From Gammaproteobacteria bacterium (lineage in GTDB: Bacteria; Pseudomonadota; Gammaproteobacteria; Pseudomonadales; Cellvibrionaceae): DNA of 64,000 bases. Where the stretch lies: the NCBI GenBank assembly GCA_004172865.1, contig SEBV01000009.1:186001-250000 (forward strand), read 5' to 3'. The translations under genes were made by a program, and so were the position numbers. Below are positions 45,417-55,838 of this stretch, piece by piece; the first letter of the stretch is position 1, and every line of letters begins with the position of its first letter. Below the pieces are notes generated by a model, which was not told the DNA's origin, made no database searches, and saw only the letters and a list, made by a program, of their open reading frames with translations.

Positions 45417-46043
45417 CTACAAACGCTTTAGCACACCCAAACTTTTTACCAAAGGTAATGCTTTAAACAAACCTGATTCTTGCGCGAGCTTCCAAATTTC
45501 AAATGGCGGGCGACCACCATCGTCAGGATTGGGAAACACATCGTGAATAATTAAAAAGCCGCCACGCATAACATGACCAGCCCAACTCCGGTAATCAGTC
45601 AATGCCGCTTCCATACTATGACCACCATCGATAAACACCAACGCAAGCGGTGTGGACCAAAAACGCGCTGCGATTAGCGAAGGTGCAACAATGGGCACGA
45701 CTACATCTTCCAAATTTGCACGAGATAATGTGTGACGAAATTGAGGGAAGCTATCCATTTTTGCGAAACGCGCATCGAATAATTCCGGGTCGTGATATTC
45801 CTCTCCCAGTTGATGCTCTTCACTACCGCGATGATGATCCACCGCAAATAAAATACTCTCACTGCGTTTGCACGCCGCGCCTAAATAGACACTGGATTTT
45901 CCGCAATAACTTCCCACTTCCAATAGCGGCCCGTTTTTCGCAGCCGTTAATGCATGTTGATAAAGTGCGGCGCCTTCATCTTCATCCAAAAAACCTTTTA
46001 CAGAATTGATATCAAGCGGCAGGTCCATAGCAATTGGCAGCAT
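45417..46043 (-). CDS. class I SAM-dependent methyltransferase
   Basis: The protein has about 208 residues from the ATG at 46043, which has GAGAC upstream. The SAM-binding motif reads GPLLEVGSYCGKSSVYLG and a second acidic motif is ILFAVDHH; LVFIDGGHSMEA and IIHDVFPNPDDGGRPP are typical of the methyltransferase_24-type O-methyltransferases acting on sugars or lipids. Substrate unknown. It is divergent from an acyltransferase, so both may modify a surface glycan. The frame is open to 46109. Confidence 0.83.
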   Translation of the reverse strand: MLPIAMDLPLDINSVKGFLDEDEGAALYQHALTAAKNGPLLEVGSYCGKSSVYLGAACKRSESILFAVDHHRGSEEHQLGEEYHDPELFDARFAKMDSFPQFRHTLSRANLEDVVVPIVAPSLIAARFWSTPLALVFIDGGHSMEAALTDYRSWAGHVMRGGFLIIHDVFPNPDDGGRPPFEIWKLAQESGLFKALPLVKSLGVLKRL

Positions 46044-46092
46044 AGCGAGTCTCAAGCATAATGAAGCCATCATTCTAACAGACAAGTTTTTC

Positions 46093-46815
46093 ATGCGCCG
46101 TAATAACACGCCCTATTTTATAAAGCGGATTTATACCGCGATAAATCGCTTTTATGTACGGCGATTTATCGCGCCGCAATTCGATCAAGTCGGCGAAGGT
46201 TTAGAGATTGCGCATCCACGAAATTTGGTAATTTTTGGACGACATATTTATATTGGAAATTACGCGCAAATAATTGCTGCGCCAGATAACTATATTCGTT
46301 TCACAACCTGGCCCAGCAAAAGCCAATCCGGTGAAATACACATTGGTCATTATTGTTTGATTTCTCCCGGTGTTAGAATTTCTGCGGCGCAATCCATTCG
46401 CATCGGCGATAACTGTATGTTTGCAGCCAATGTATATATTAGCGATAGTGACTGGCACGGCATTTACAACCGCATACGCCCATTTCGTTGTACAAAGCCC
46501 GTAGTACTGGAAAATAATGTGTGGCTCGGCGAAAGCGTGATTGTGAATAAAGGAATTACGATTGGAGAAAATTCTGTGATTGGAGCGGGCTCTGTTGTCA
46601 CCAAAAATATTCCTGCAAACAGTATCGCCGCTGGCAATCCTGCGCGTGTTATTAAAACCATTAACCCCAATCGGCGTATGCTGAAACGTGAATTACTTTT
46701 TAAGGATGCTGAGCATTATTTTTATAATCAGGATCAGATGGATCTCTATATGCTCGGTAAGAACTCAATATGGAATTGGTTGCGAGGCTTGATGAAGCCA
46801 AACAATTTGGATTAA
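46093..46815 (+). CDS. left-handed beta-helix acyltransferase
   Basis: The protein of 240 residues has hexapeptide-repeat coils (IGDNCMFAANVYI, VVLENNVWLGESVIVNKGIT, IGENSVIGAGSVVTKNIPA) and the closing AGNPARVIKTI of the WbbJ/NodL-type acetyltransferases, with catalytic His in SDSDWHGIYN. It probably O-acetylates a sugar of the envelope or an exopolysaccharide. An upstream in-frame start at 46006 lies inside the divergent methyltransferase gene and is rejected. Confidence 0.86.
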   Translation: MRRNNTPYFIKRIYTAINRFYVRRFIAPQFDQVGEGLEIAHPRNLVIFGRHIYIGNYAQIIAAPDNYIRFTTWPSKSQSGEIHIGHYCLISPGVRISAAQSIRIGDNCMFAANVYISDSDWHGIYNRIRPFRCTKPVVLENNVWLGESVIVNKGITIGENSVIGAGSVVTKNIPANSIAAGNPARVIKTINPNRRMLKRELLFKDAEHYFYNQDQMDLYMLGKNSIWNWLRGLMKPNNLD

Positions 46816-46911
46816 GCATTATAGGGACGCGCCTTTTAACTCTACTAAAATTGTTCAAATAATAACTATGATTGATTTAAATGACTTGAACTAAAAAATG
46901 GAATATTGATT

Positions 46912-47244
46912 ATGAAAAAACTTGCTTTAACATGTGTATGTTTCATTACATCGCTTTCTCATGCCGACAACCAATCAAAGCCGCCGGAGCTATGGTCGTG
47001 GTTTAAAGACCTTGATAAATCAGCAAAAGCTTGTGAAATTCAAAGCTCTTTTGTATTAAATAAGCTAAAAATCGAAAACCAAACAGAAAACCAATATGGC
47101 ATTTACGGGAATATAAAAGACAACCGCATCGTTGTAAAATGCATCGCCATTGGAGAAAAAAGCAAGTTATGGGTAGCCGTAGCAGGTAACGATAAGGATT
47201 CCGTAGAATTCATTCGAAATCTTATCGTGAGCGAAATTCAGTAG
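46912..47244 (+). CDS. small secreted protein of unknown function
   Basis: The protein of 110 residues has a signal peptide (TSLSHA|D) and two Cys in the mature part (KACEIQ, VKCIAI), which could form a disulfide. No family is recognised. It lies 60 bases upstream of the thioredoxin-like gene in the same direction. Confidence 0.6.
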   Translation: MKKLALTCVCFITSLSHADNQSKPPELWSWFKDLDKSAKACEIQSSFVLNKLKIENQTENQYGIYGNIKDNRIVVKCIAIGEKSKLWVAVAGNDKDSVEFIRNLIVSEIQ

Positions 47245-47304
47245 ATCCAGATCTATTGCTGTTAATTTAATTAATCAATAATAAATACATAAAAAGGGAT
47301 TCCC

Positions 47305-47811
47305 ATGAAAATTATCACTTCATTGTTTTTACTGTCAATCACCAATCTTTGTATTGCTGAGCCTTATAAAATTGGCGAAGAGCCTTTTGATATTGCGGGA
47401 AAAACAATTGATGGTACCGAAGTTAAAGTATCCGACTACAAAGGCAAGGTTGTTATAGTTTCTTTTTGGGCGTCTTGGTGCGCCCCATGTCGAAAAGAAT
47501 TGCCGGTGCTTAGCGGAATTCAAAAAAGTGCGACTACAAAGCATCTTCAGGTTATCTCCATCAATATCGACGGAGAAAGAAAGCTGTTTAAAAAGTTAGC
47601 GCAGAATTTAGTTTTAGGTGATATAAAACTGGTTTCAGATGCAAGCCATAAAGCGCGCAAAAAATACGGTGTGGAGGGAATTCCCCATATGTTGATAATT
47701 GATGCAGAAGGGAAAGTTGCGGCAGTACATATTGGTTATGGCGAGGAAGAATTGCCAGGACTAATCGATGAAATTAATGAGATTGCAAATCGAAAACCTG
47801 CTCGCTCATAA
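47305..47811 (+). CDS. TlpA-type thioredoxin-family protein
   Basis: The protein of 168 residues has a signal peptide (NLCIA|E), a TlpA/ResA-like fold with active site FWASWCAPCRKELP, and the cis-Pro loop GVEGIPHMLIID. It is a periplasmic thiol:disulfide reductase. A possible substrate is the preceding Cys-containing protein, inferred from proximity. Confidence 0.9.
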   Translation: MKIITSLFLLSITNLCIAEPYKIGEEPFDIAGKTIDGTEVKVSDYKGKVVIVSFWASWCAPCRKELPVLSGIQKSATTKHLQVISINIDGERKLFKKLAQNLVLGDIKLVSDASHKARKKYGVEGIPHMLIIDAEGKVAAVHIGYGEEELPGLIDEINEIANRKPARS

Positions 47812-47899
47812 ATCATTTCTGAATTTATTTACGTCATTGCGAAAGCAAAATAATGGCAGAAAAAGATATGTATCCTCTTCTGCCATTATCAGAACTGGC

Positions 47900-48370
47900 T
47901 TAACAACCTGTGGTTGTTAAAGTCAACGTTGGAGCATTAGTTGCTGACGTGGGCTCAGAGTAAACTACCGCACAGGTTGCCGCAGTGACTGCACTTACTG
48001 GAGACACGGTTAAGGTTGTGCCAGCAGCGGTAATTACATAATCCGATGCGTTGAGACCTGCTGCAGTTGCAAACGCGGCGTCAGCCTTCGGATAACCTGA
48101 GGCAAAAGCAGTAGAGAAGGTCACAGTAGTACCTTCAACAACAATTGATGCGGGCGGCGGCGTAGTCACTAAATATTTACCATGCGCCATTGCGGCAGCG
48201 CCCTGCAGAGCACCTTTAGCGCCATTAAGTGATGCAATTCTGGCGTCTCTGCTTAGATCTGCAAATTTCGGCAATGCAGTCGCAGCTAAAATGCCGAGAA
48301 TAACGATAACAACGATAAGTTCGATAAGGGTGAAGCCCGATTGGGTGGCCCGCGAGTTAAGTGCTTTCAC
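47900..48370 (-). CDS. type IV pilin-like protein (MshA-type), GTG start
   Basis: The protein of 156 residues starts at GTG with GGAGACTACA directly before it. The class III leader is [29 protein letters not shown], with Glu at +5, and is followed by the pilin helix. Two Cys near the C-terminus (AATCAVVY and the final Cys) should form the disulfide loop. Longer in-frame starts to 48466 lack a ribosome site. No pilus assembly genes lie nearby, so it is an orphan pilin. Confidence 0.88.
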   Translation of the reverse strand: MKALNSRATQSGFTLIELIVVIVILGILAATALPKFADLSRDARIASLNGAKGALQGAAAMAHGKYLVTTPPPASIVVEGTTVTFSTAFASGYPKADAAFATAAGLNASDYVITAAGTTLTVSPVSAVTAATCAVVYSEPTSATNAPTLTLTTTGC

Positions 48371-48559
48371 TGTAGTCTCCGATATAAATGTAGTAACAAA
48401 ATTCTTTAGCTCAGCCAGGGCAAAAACACTGCTTTCACATACAACTACTAGCCCACGCCAGCCCAAATAGGCAGCTTGCTGAATATTTTAAGCATAGCCT
48501 AATCTTAAAATTTTGCCTGTCCTCCACCTAATGTCAATTCAGATGACACGAGTTTTATA

Positions 48560-50359
48560 TTATTCTTCCTGCAATTGCATCGCCCACATTTGCGCGTAGC
48601 GGCCTTGTAATGCTAACAATTGATTGTGGTTTCCTTCTTCTACCACCGCGCCCTGATCCAGCACAATAATTTTATCGGCATCTACAATTGTCGATAATCT
48701 ATGTGCTATTACCAGCGTAGTTCTTCCCTCTGCAACTTCACGCATAGCGTCAACTATTGCAGCCTCGGAATGTGAGTCAAGCGCTGAGGTTGCTTCATCA
48801 AAAATTAAAATCGGGGAATTTTTTAATAACACCCTCGCAATTGCAATGCGCTGTTTTTCACCGCCAGATACTTTTAAGCCGCGCTCACCCACAAGAGTTT
48901 TATCGCCATCCGGCAAACTCGCTATAAAATTTTCGAGATGTGCCATTTTTATTGCGCGGTTAATGTCGGCGTCGCTCGCATTAGTATTTCCGTAGGCGAT
49001 ATTTTCACGAATGCTGGTATTGAACAACACCGTATCTTGCGGAACTATCGCGATGGCGCGACGCAAAGAATCCTGTGTGACTTGCTGAATATTTTGGTTA
49101 TCAATTTCTATGCTACCGCTGTTGATATCGTAAAAACGATAAAGCAAACGCGCAATTGTGCTTTTCCCTGCACCTGATGAACCTACGATGGCAACTCTAC
49201 TTCCTGCAGGAATCGTCAAGTTTAGTTTTTGTAAAATAGGTCGATCTGCATTATAGGAAAACTCTACATTTTTCCAAACGATATCACCTTTGCTTAGGTT
49301 TAATTCAGGTGCATTCGGTGTATCAATTATGCTGGCATTACGCTTTAGCAAAGCCAGCATATTTTCTATGTCCGTTAATGAACGGCGAATTTCGCGATAC
49401 ACAAATCCTAAAAAATTTAGCGGGATAAATAGTTGAATCATGTAGGCATTGATCATCGCTAAATCGCCAATCGTCATTTCTTTTGCGATAACGCTATTTG
49501 CAGCCATAATCATCATAACGGTCATTGCTGCTGCGATAATAAAAGCTTGTCCGGAATTGAGCGTTAATAATGACATGCGATTTTTTAACTTCGCGGTTTC
49601 CCAATTGGCGAGAAATTTATCGTAAGTATCGGCTTCATATTTTTCGTTATTAAAATATTTAACCGTCTCGTAATTCAGCAAACTATCAATCGCACGCGTA
49701 TTGGTAGATGAATCGGCCTGATTGGCTTCTCGCACATAGCGATTGCGCCACTCAGTAGTAATTATCGTGAACGTAATATAAATAACTACGGCAAACAAAG
49801 TGATAATGGCGTACCAATAGGAAAAAGCGACGGCGAAAATAATAGCGACTGAAAATATTTCTATCAGCGTCGGGACTATGTTGAACATCAAAAAACGCAT
49901 TAAAAAACTGATGCCGTTGGTACCGCGTTCAATATCGCGGCTGATGCCGCCAGTTGCGCGGTCGAGATGAAATGCCAGTTCCAACGAATGCAAATGGTTG
50001 AATACGCGCAAACCGACTTTTCGCATGGCGCGCTCAGTTACCTTGCCAAATAGCGCATCGCGAATCTCACCCAGAAAAACGCTCCCAAAACGTAACAGCC
50101 CATAAAAAATCAAAAACGTCAGTGGAAGATAAAGTTCGGGGCGAATACTGGGATCAACCCCATCAATAATGTGTTTCAGCGCCCAAGGCATAAGCAGCGT
50201 AGCCAGCTTTGCGCCTATAAGTGCGAGCATCGCGAGAATTACCCTGCCTTTAAAATCCCACAGATAGGGCCACAAATAACGGATGGTCTCCCGCGTGTTT
50301 ACACTATTATCTACGCCATTTTTTTTTGAAATGGCTTCTGGATGACTCATTCCGCGCAT
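48560..50359 (-). CDS. ATM1-type ABC exporter (membrane and ATPase domains fused)
   Basis: The protein of 599 residues has six membrane helices in the N-terminal half and an ATPase domain with Walker A GSSGAGKST, signature KVSGGEKQRI, Walker B ILIFDEATSALD and switch His in VIAHRLS. The NYETVKYFNNEKYE motif in the membrane domain marks the ATM1/HMT1 family, which exports glutathione-based compounds or metal conjugates. The start at 50359 has AGGA upstream; an upstream ATG at 50383 is weaker. Confidence 0.9.
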   Translation of the reverse strand: MRGMSHPEAISKKNGVDNSVNTRETIRYLWPYLWDFKGRVILAMLALIGAKLATLLMPWALKHIIDGVDPSIRPELYLPLTFLIFYGLLRFGSVFLGEIRDALFGKVTERAMRKVGLRVFNHLHSLELAFHLDRATGGISRDIERGTNGISFLMRFLMFNIVPTLIEIFSVAIIFAVAFSYWYAIITLFAVVIYITFTIITTEWRNRYVREANQADSSTNTRAIDSLLNYETVKYFNNEKYEADTYDKFLANWETAKLKNRMSLLTLNSGQAFIIAAAMTVMMIMAANSVIAKEMTIGDLAMINAYMIQLFIPLNFLGFVYREIRRSLTDIENMLALLKRNASIIDTPNAPELNLSKGDIVWKNVEFSYNADRPILQKLNLTIPAGSRVAIVGSSGAGKSTIARLLYRFYDINSGSIEIDNQNIQQVTQDSLRRAIAIVPQDTVLFNTSIRENIAYGNTNASDADINRAIKMAHLENFIASLPDGDKTLVGERGLKVSGGEKQRIAIARVLLKNSPILIFDEATSALDSHSEAAIVDAMREVAEGRTTLVIAHRLSTIVDADKIIVLDQGAVVEEGNHNQLLALQGRYAQMWAMQLQEE

Positions 50360-50681
50360 TGGGTTTCCTGTTTTGGCCAGCATTTTGCTTTTTAATTTAC
50401 ACTTGACGCTTTAATCTTCCTAAAGAATACTGACAGGAAGCGATCAGGAAACGCCAAGTCCTAATTAATGAAATATCTAGGTGATTTGACTTTCATATAA
50501 TCCGTTATTCAAGAAAGCCGACTTTGAGATTACCCTTATGAGTAAAAATATTGCCTCAATATAGTTAGTTTACAGCAAAGCTGACCTATGATTTATGAGC
50601 CGCCTACAAAATGCGAGGGCACACTTATTGAAAAGACTTTTCTGGTTAGATTTTGCATAAAGCAAGTTGTTTAAGAGAGCC

Positions 50682-51830
50682 ATGATGGCAAAGTCCGCAA
50701 AACGTATATTAATTTTGACGCACGAATTTCTGCCTTTTCGAGGTGGAATCGCAACTTATTGTTCAGAACTCGCTGCAGCTGCAGCTGCATTGGGTCACAA
50801 AGTTACCGTCGTTGCTCCCGATTACGGAAAAGACAACAGTAAGGAAGACAAAGCGCTTCCTTACAGTATTCGCCGCTTTTCAGCCGGCTTGTACAAAACG
50901 TCACTTATGCCTCGCGTTATCGCAGAAGTTGCCACTATTAATGCTGGCGAGTTTGATATTGTTCACGCCGCTGAATGGTCCTTCGTGGTTGCGCTGCATC
51001 TCATCCAGCCCTTTAAAAAAATACCTTTTATTGCGACCGTCCACGGCACCGATATTTTTGGATTTGCCACATCAAAAGTCACCCGGGTTTTACGTGCTAC
51101 TGATACCTTAAAACATGCCGATTATGTAGTCGCTAACAGTGCATTTACGGCGCAGCTTGCCAAATCACAACATCCCTACATTTCAGATAAAAATTTAAAA
51201 GTGACGCTTCTAGGTGTTAACCCCTGGTGGCTTGAAAAACCGACCGCAGCAGAAACAGTTTTAAAAAAATATAAAATAGATGCAAAGCGAAGAATGTTAT
51301 TAACGGTGTCGCGTATCGATGAACGCAAAGGTCATCGTCGACTGTTACAAGCACTAGCACTGTTGTCTCAAGAAGAAAAAGATCAGCTAACTTACGTCAT
51401 TGTGGGTGAATGCCTAAATAAGACTTATCTCGCAGAACTACATGATTTAGCGGATAAAACCGGAATTCCGGTAATTTTCTTGGGAGGAATTTCCACTGAC
51501 GATATCCGCAAACTTTATCAATTAGGCTGGCTTTATTGCATGCTGGCTGAGCACCATCCAAAACGCGTAGAAGGATTCGGTTTGGTGTATCTAGAAGCAG
51601 CTGCGCAATCGCTGCCAAGCCTTGCATCGCCCATGGGTGGCGTGCCTGAAGTTGTTATTCACGATAAAACAGGTTTCATGGTGGATGAATACACACCGGA
51701 AGCTGTAGCAAAAGCGCTGTCACATCTCATCGCTAATCCGCAATTAGTGACTTCTTACGGAGAAAATGCTCAGGAATGGGCAAAAACTTTCACGTGGAAA
51801 AGTTGCGCGGAAAAAACCTATAACAAATAA
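50682..51830 (+). CDS. GT4-family glycosyltransferase
   Basis: The protein of 382 residues has the GT-B fold: LILTHEFLPFRGGIATYCSE with the N-terminal glycine loop, VHGTDIFG, ANSAFTAQ, LLTVSRIDERKGHRRL and the C-terminal EGFGLVYLEAAAQSLP with the catalytic EX7E pattern. It transfers a sugar from a nucleotide donor, probably for a surface glycan. The ATG at 50682 has AGAGAG upstream. It stands alone. Confidence 0.9.
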   Translation: MMAKSAKRILILTHEFLPFRGGIATYCSELAAAAAALGHKVTVVAPDYGKDNSKEDKALPYSIRRFSAGLYKTSLMPRVIAEVATINAGEFDIVHAAEWSFVVALHLIQPFKKIPFIATVHGTDIFGFATSKVTRVLRATDTLKHADYVVANSAFTAQLAKSQHPYISDKNLKVTLLGVNPWWLEKPTAAETVLKKYKIDAKRRMLLTVSRIDERKGHRRLLQALALLSQEEKDQLTYVIVGECLNKTYLAELHDLADKTGIPVIFLGGISTDDIRKLYQLGWLYCMLAEHHPKRVEGFGLVYLEAAAQSLPSLASPMGGVPEVVIHDKTGFMVDEYTPEAVAKALSHLIANPQLVTSYGENAQEWAKTFTWKSCAEKTYNK

Positions 51831-51933
51831 ATTGTTGGGAAAGGTTTGAGCCAACTTTTCACCCGATAACGGAGGCCGCTTCCTACACAATACCAGCGAT
51901 TACCAGCTCTTTTCCTTTCAATGTTCCGCAAAC

Positions 51934-51963
51934 CTGCCATTAGCCTGCATCTCCCGCTATAAT
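51934..51963 (+). promoter_or_regulatory. putative sigma-70 promoter of glyQS
   Basis: CTGCCA (51934-51939), 18 bases, TATAAT (51958-51963). It lies about 88 bases upstream of the glyQ start. Confidence 0.55.
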
Positions 51964-52050
51964 CGCCGCACTTTTATTTATCGACATCGCATGCCTTACG
52001 TTTATTGGCATTGCCAAGTTGAATTCATCTATTTCGGAGGCAGTGTTGCC

Positions 52051-53019
52051 GTGTCTGACAATCAACAAATAGCAGAAAGTAAGAAGCCCGACGTGAGTAC
52101 ATTTCAGGGTCTGATTTTGGCCTTACAAGAATATTGGGCGCGTCAGGGTTGTGTGATTTTGCAACCGTTGGATTTGGAAGTGGGCGCGGGGACTTTTCAC
52201 CCAGCCACTTTTCTGCGCGCGATTGGGCCGGAAACCTGGAACGCGGCTTATGTGCAACCTTGTCGCCGCCCGAAAGATGGTCGTTACGGTGAGAACCCTA
52301 ACCGCCTGCAACATTACTATCAATTTCAGGTGGCCTTAAAACCATCGCCCGACAATATTCAGGATTTATATCTCGGTTCGTTGCGCGAAATGGGTATAGA
52401 CACGCTCGTGCACGATATTCGTTTCGTAGAAGACAACTGGGAATCGCCAACCTTGGGCGCCTGGGGTCTTGGCTGGGAAGTTTGGCTTAATGGTATGGAA
52501 GTAACGCAGTTTACTTATTTCCAACAAGTCGGCGGTTTGGAATGCTTCCCCGTGACTGGCGAAATTACTTACGGTATAGAACGTATCGCCATGTACTTGC
52601 AGGGTGTGGATTCGATTTTCGATTTGGTGTGGACGGTTAACCCGAACGGCGACAAAGTTACCTACGGTGATGTATTCCACCAAAACGAAGTTGAACAATC
52701 CACTTACAATTTTGAAGAAGCTGATACTGATTTCTTATTTAACTCTTTCGATTTTTACGAAAAAGAATCTCAGCGTTTAATGGCAAAAAATTTACCACTA
52801 CCTGCCTACGAATTAGTGATGAAAGCCTCCCACGCATTTAATTTATTGGATGCCCGCCACGCAATTTCTGTCACTGAGCGTCAGCGTTTTATTTTGCGCG
52901 TTCGCACTTTGTCGCGCGCTGTAGCTCAAGCTTATTACGATAAGCGTAAAGAGCTTGGATTCCCACTCGCACCAGAAGATTTACGCCAGCAGGTGTTAGC
53001 TGCTGCGGAGGAAAAGTAA
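52051..53019 (+). CDS. glyQ: glycyl-tRNA synthetase alpha subunit
   Basis: The protein of 322 residues from GTG at 52051 (GGAGG upstream) reads MSDNQQ with the class II core [17 protein letters not shown], then [36 protein letters not shown] and [14 protein letters not shown]-like elements. It charges tRNA-Gly with GlyS as an alpha2beta2 enzyme. A longer in-frame start at 51991 lies in a weak region and is rejected. Stop and glyS start overlap in TAATG. Confidence 0.95.
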   Translation: MSDNQQIAESKKPDVSTFQGLILALQEYWARQGCVILQPLDLEVGAGTFHPATFLRAIGPETWNAAYVQPCRRPKDGRYGENPNRLQHYYQFQVALKPSPDNIQDLYLGSLREMGIDTLVHDIRFVEDNWESPTLGAWGLGWEVWLNGMEVTQFTYFQQVGGLECFPVTGEITYGIERIAMYLQGVDSIFDLVWTVNPNGDKVTYGDVFHQNEVEQSTYNFEEADTDFLFNSFDFYEKESQRLMAKNLPLPAYELVMKASHAFNLLDARHAISVTERQRFILRVRTLSRAVAQAYYDKRKELGFPLAPEDLRQQVLAAAEEK

Positions 53020-55094
53020 TGACTGACTTTTTAGTAGAACTTGGCACCGAAGAATTGCCACCAAAAGCGTTGAAAACATTAATTGCATCCTTCAAAGAAA
53101 CTATCGAAGCAAGTTTAAAAGCGGAAGAGTTATCCTTCAGTGCAATCAAATCATTTGCAGCACCACGTCGCTTAGCTGTCTTGGTAGAAAACCTGGCAGA
53201 TCAAACGCCATCAAAAGAATTGGTTGTGTGGGGCCCGCCCGCTGCAATTGCGTTTGATGCTGAAGGCAAACCGACTAAAGCTGCGCAGGCATTTGCAGAC
53301 AAGAACGGTATTGATGCCTCTGCGTTAAAAGCTGAGAGTGATGGCAAAGTTGAAAAATTAGTTGCACGTATTTCTCAGCAAGGCAAAAAAACAGTTAGCC
53401 TACTTGAAGCCATTATTAATGATGCCTTAGCAAAATTACCCATTGCAAAGCGTATGAAGTGGGGCGCAAAACGTGAAGAATTTGTTCGTCCTGCCCATTG
53501 GCTGGTAGTGCTCTACGGCAGTGATGTGGTCAACGCACATGTTCTTGGTTTGCAAGCAGATCGTTTTACACGCGGCCATAGATTTCATTTCAACAATGCT
53601 ATCGAATTAAAAAATGCTGCTGAATATGCAAGCGCATTAAAAAATACCGGTTTTGTGTTGGCTGATCGCGAAGCGCGCCGTCAGTTAATTCAAGAGCAAG
53701 TAAATGCCGAAGCTAAAAAAGTTGGCGGCGTTGCGGTTATTGACGAAGATTTATTAGATGAAGTAACAGCACTGGTTGAATGGCCAAACGCACTTACAGG
53801 TAAATTCGAAGAGCGCTTTTTGCAAGTTCCCGCTGAGGCATTAATTGCTTCTATGAAAGAACATCAAAAATATTTTCATGTGGTTGATGCGAATGGCAAG
53901 TTAATGCCCAACTTTATCACCGTGGCTAATATCGCGAGTAAAGATCCATCGCAAATTATCGACGGCAACGAACGTGTGATTCGTCCACGTTTATCTGACG
54001 CAGCGTTCTTCTTTGAAACCGATAAAAAAATCACGCTTGAATCATTGCGTGAGCGTTTAAAAACTATTGTATTCCAGGCGCAGCTTGGAACTGTTTACGA
54101 AAAAACTGAACGCGTTGCCAAGCTCGCAAAAGTTATTGCAGCCCAATTAAAGGCCGATGAAAATTTTGCTGAACGTGCAGGCCAGTTAAGCAAATCAGAT
54201 TTAGTCACCAATATGGTAGGCGAGTTTGACAATATGCAGGGCATTGCCGGTTATTACTACGCGTTGAACGACGGCGAAAATGCTGAAGTGGCAGCGGCAA
54301 TGAACGAACAATATTTACCGCGTTTTGCTGGCGACAAATTACCTGAGACGACTACTGGTGCGATTATCGCTTTGGCAGATCGTTTGGATACTATCAGCGG
54401 AATTTTTGGTATTGGTCAACAACCAACTGGGTCAAAAGATCCATTTGCGCTGCGTCGTGCAAGCATTGCGGTGTTGCGCATTCTAGTGGAAAAGAATCTC
54501 GCATTAGATTTACGTGAGTTGTTAACCTTCGCTAAAAACCAACACAACAAATTAACGGTTGGCGATGAATTGGTTGAACAAATTCTCGGTTACATGCTCG
54601 ACCGTTTCCGCGCATTTTATGAAGATGCCAATATTCCCGCAGAAGTGTTCCAGGCGGTAAATGCAAAACAATTGTCACAACCGTTGGATATTAATCAGCG
54701 TGTGCTCGCCGTAAATGAATTTAGTAAATTGCCGCAAGCACAAGCCTTGGCTGCAGCGAATAAGCGCGTATCCAATATTCTTAGCAAGCAAAACGCATCT
54801 ACCAATGCAATTATTCATTCTGATTTATTGCACGAAGAGGCTGAAAAAAATCTCGCAAAAGCGGTAAGCCTTAAAGCGCAAATCGTTGCGCCTTTATTTG
54901 CGGCCAGAGAATATGCAAAAGCCTTAGCAACGCTCGCCGACTTGCAGCAACCCGTCGATGCATTTTTTGATAGCGTTATGGTGATGAGCGATGACCCTGC
55001 GTTGCAACAAAATCGTTTAGCGTTACTGCAACAATTGCGCGGATTGTTTTTGGAAGTTGCGGATATTTCGTATTTGGTTCCAGCTAAGAATTAA
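53019..55094 (+). CDS. glyS: glycyl-tRNA synthetase beta subunit
   Basis: The protein of 691 residues starts FLVELGTEELPPKALKTL and has the beta-subunit blocks PAHWLVVLYGS, FTRGHRFHF, ASMKEHQKYF, GNERVIRPRLSDAAFF and DPFALRRASIAVLRIL. It binds tRNA in the GlyQS complex. Translation is coupled to glyQ through the one-base stop/start overlap. Confidence 0.96.
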   Translation: MTDFLVELGTEELPPKALKTLIASFKETIEASLKAEELSFSAIKSFAAPRRLAVLVENLADQTPSKELVVWGPPAAIAFDAEGKPTKAAQAFADKNGIDASALKAESDGKVEKLVARISQQGKKTVSLLEAIINDALAKLPIAKRMKWGAKREEFVRPAHWLVVLYGSDVVNAHVLGLQADRFTRGHRFHFNNAIELKNAAEYASALKNTGFVLADREARRQLIQEQVNAEAKKVGGVAVIDEDLLDEVTALVEWPNALTGKFEERFLQVPAEALIASMKEHQKYFHVVDANGKLMPNFITVANIASKDPSQIIDGNERVIRPRLSDAAFFFETDKKITLESLRERLKTIVFQAQLGTVYEKTERVAKLAKVIAAQLKADENFAERAGQLSKSDLVTNMVGEFDNMQGIAGYYYALNDGENAEVAAAMNEQYLPRFAGDKLPETTTGAIIALADRLDTISGIFGIGQQPTGSKDPFALRRASIAVLRILVEKNLALDLRELLTFAKNQHNKLTVGDELVEQILGYMLDRFRAFYEDANIPAEVFQAVNAKQLSQPLDINQRVLAVNEFSKLPQAQALAAANKRVSNILSKQNASTNAIIHSDLLHEEAEKNLAKAVSLKAQIVAPLFAAREYAKALATLADLQQPVDAFFDSVMVMSDDPALQQNRLALLQQLRGLFLEVADISYLVPAKN

Positions 55095-55125
55095 TTAGCT
55101 TCACGATTAACTTACTAAAATAGGA

Positions 55126-55158
55126 AGTCGTCATCCTCGCGTAGCGGGGATGACGATT
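55126..55158. repeat. REP-like palindrome
   Basis: CGTCATCC then a GC-rich loop CGCGTAGCG and GGATGACG form a near-perfect palindrome of the type dispersed in many proteobacteria. It sits between glyS and gmhB. I saw no second copy in the window. Confidence 0.5.
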
Positions 55159-55231
55159 CTCTACTAAAAAATTGTTGTACCACAGCTGCTGTTCAATTGA
55201 TGCATCATGAATAGATAGCGAGATAGAAAAT

Positions 55232-55825
55232 ATGAAACTAATTATTCTCGACCGCGACGGTGTTATTAATCACGACAGTCCGGACTACATAAAATCTGCC
55301 GATGAATGGATTGCTATTGATGGCAGCATTGATGCTATCGCGCGTTTATATAAAGCGGGTTTTACAGTTGTAGTTGCAACTAATCAGGCGGGTTTAGCAA
55401 AAGGTAAATTCGATCTGGATGACCTTGAAGCCATGCATGAAAAACTTACTGGTTTGGTGGAAGAGCAGGGCGCGGAATTGGGTGCGATTTTTTATTGCCC
55501 GCATCATCCGGACGATAATTGTAAATGCAGAAAGCCAATGCCGGGAATGATCGATGCTATTGAAGCGGAATTTAATATTTCCGCCGAAGGTTTTTATTTT
55601 GTAGGCGACAGCTTGCGCGACTTACAAGCCGCCGTGACGAAAGGTTGCAAACCTATTTTAGTAAAAACTGGCAATGGTGAAAAAACTTTGTCGCAGCTAG
55701 CTGACATTAGTTTACAAACAGATGCTCCAAATCTCACCGCTGATCAAGTACAAGTTTTTGATAACCTAGCATCAGTGGTAGATTTTATTCTTGCTAATGG
55801 TTCTGATAGCAACGCTGAAAAGTAA
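55232..55825 (+). CDS. gmhB: heptose-1,7-bisphosphate 7-phosphatase
   Basis: The HAD phosphatase of 197 residues has LDRDGVINHDSPDYIK, VVATNQAGLAKGKF, the zinc-binding CPHHPDDNCKCRKP and GDSLRDLQAA. GmhB dephosphorylates D-glycero-D-manno-heptose 1,7-bisphosphate for lipopolysaccharide core synthesis. It is followed by an acyltransferase, the same order as in Pseudomonas. Confidence 0.94.
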   Translation: MKLIILDRDGVINHDSPDYIKSADEWIAIDGSIDAIARLYKAGFTVVVATNQAGLAKGKFDLDDLEAMHEKLTGLVEEQGAELGAIFYCPHHPDDNCKCRKPMPGMIDAIEAEFNISAEGFYFVGDSLRDLQAAVTKGCKPILVKTGNGEKTLSQLADISLQTDAPNLTADQVQVFDNLASVVDFILANGSDSNAEK

Positions 55826-55838
55826 GGTAAAAAGTAAG

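Noticed and set aside
47851-47888. Hairpin between the thioredoxin-like and pilin genes as a terminator
   Set aside because: The 11-bp stem is good but there is a long loop and no T-run; may be a weak or different element.
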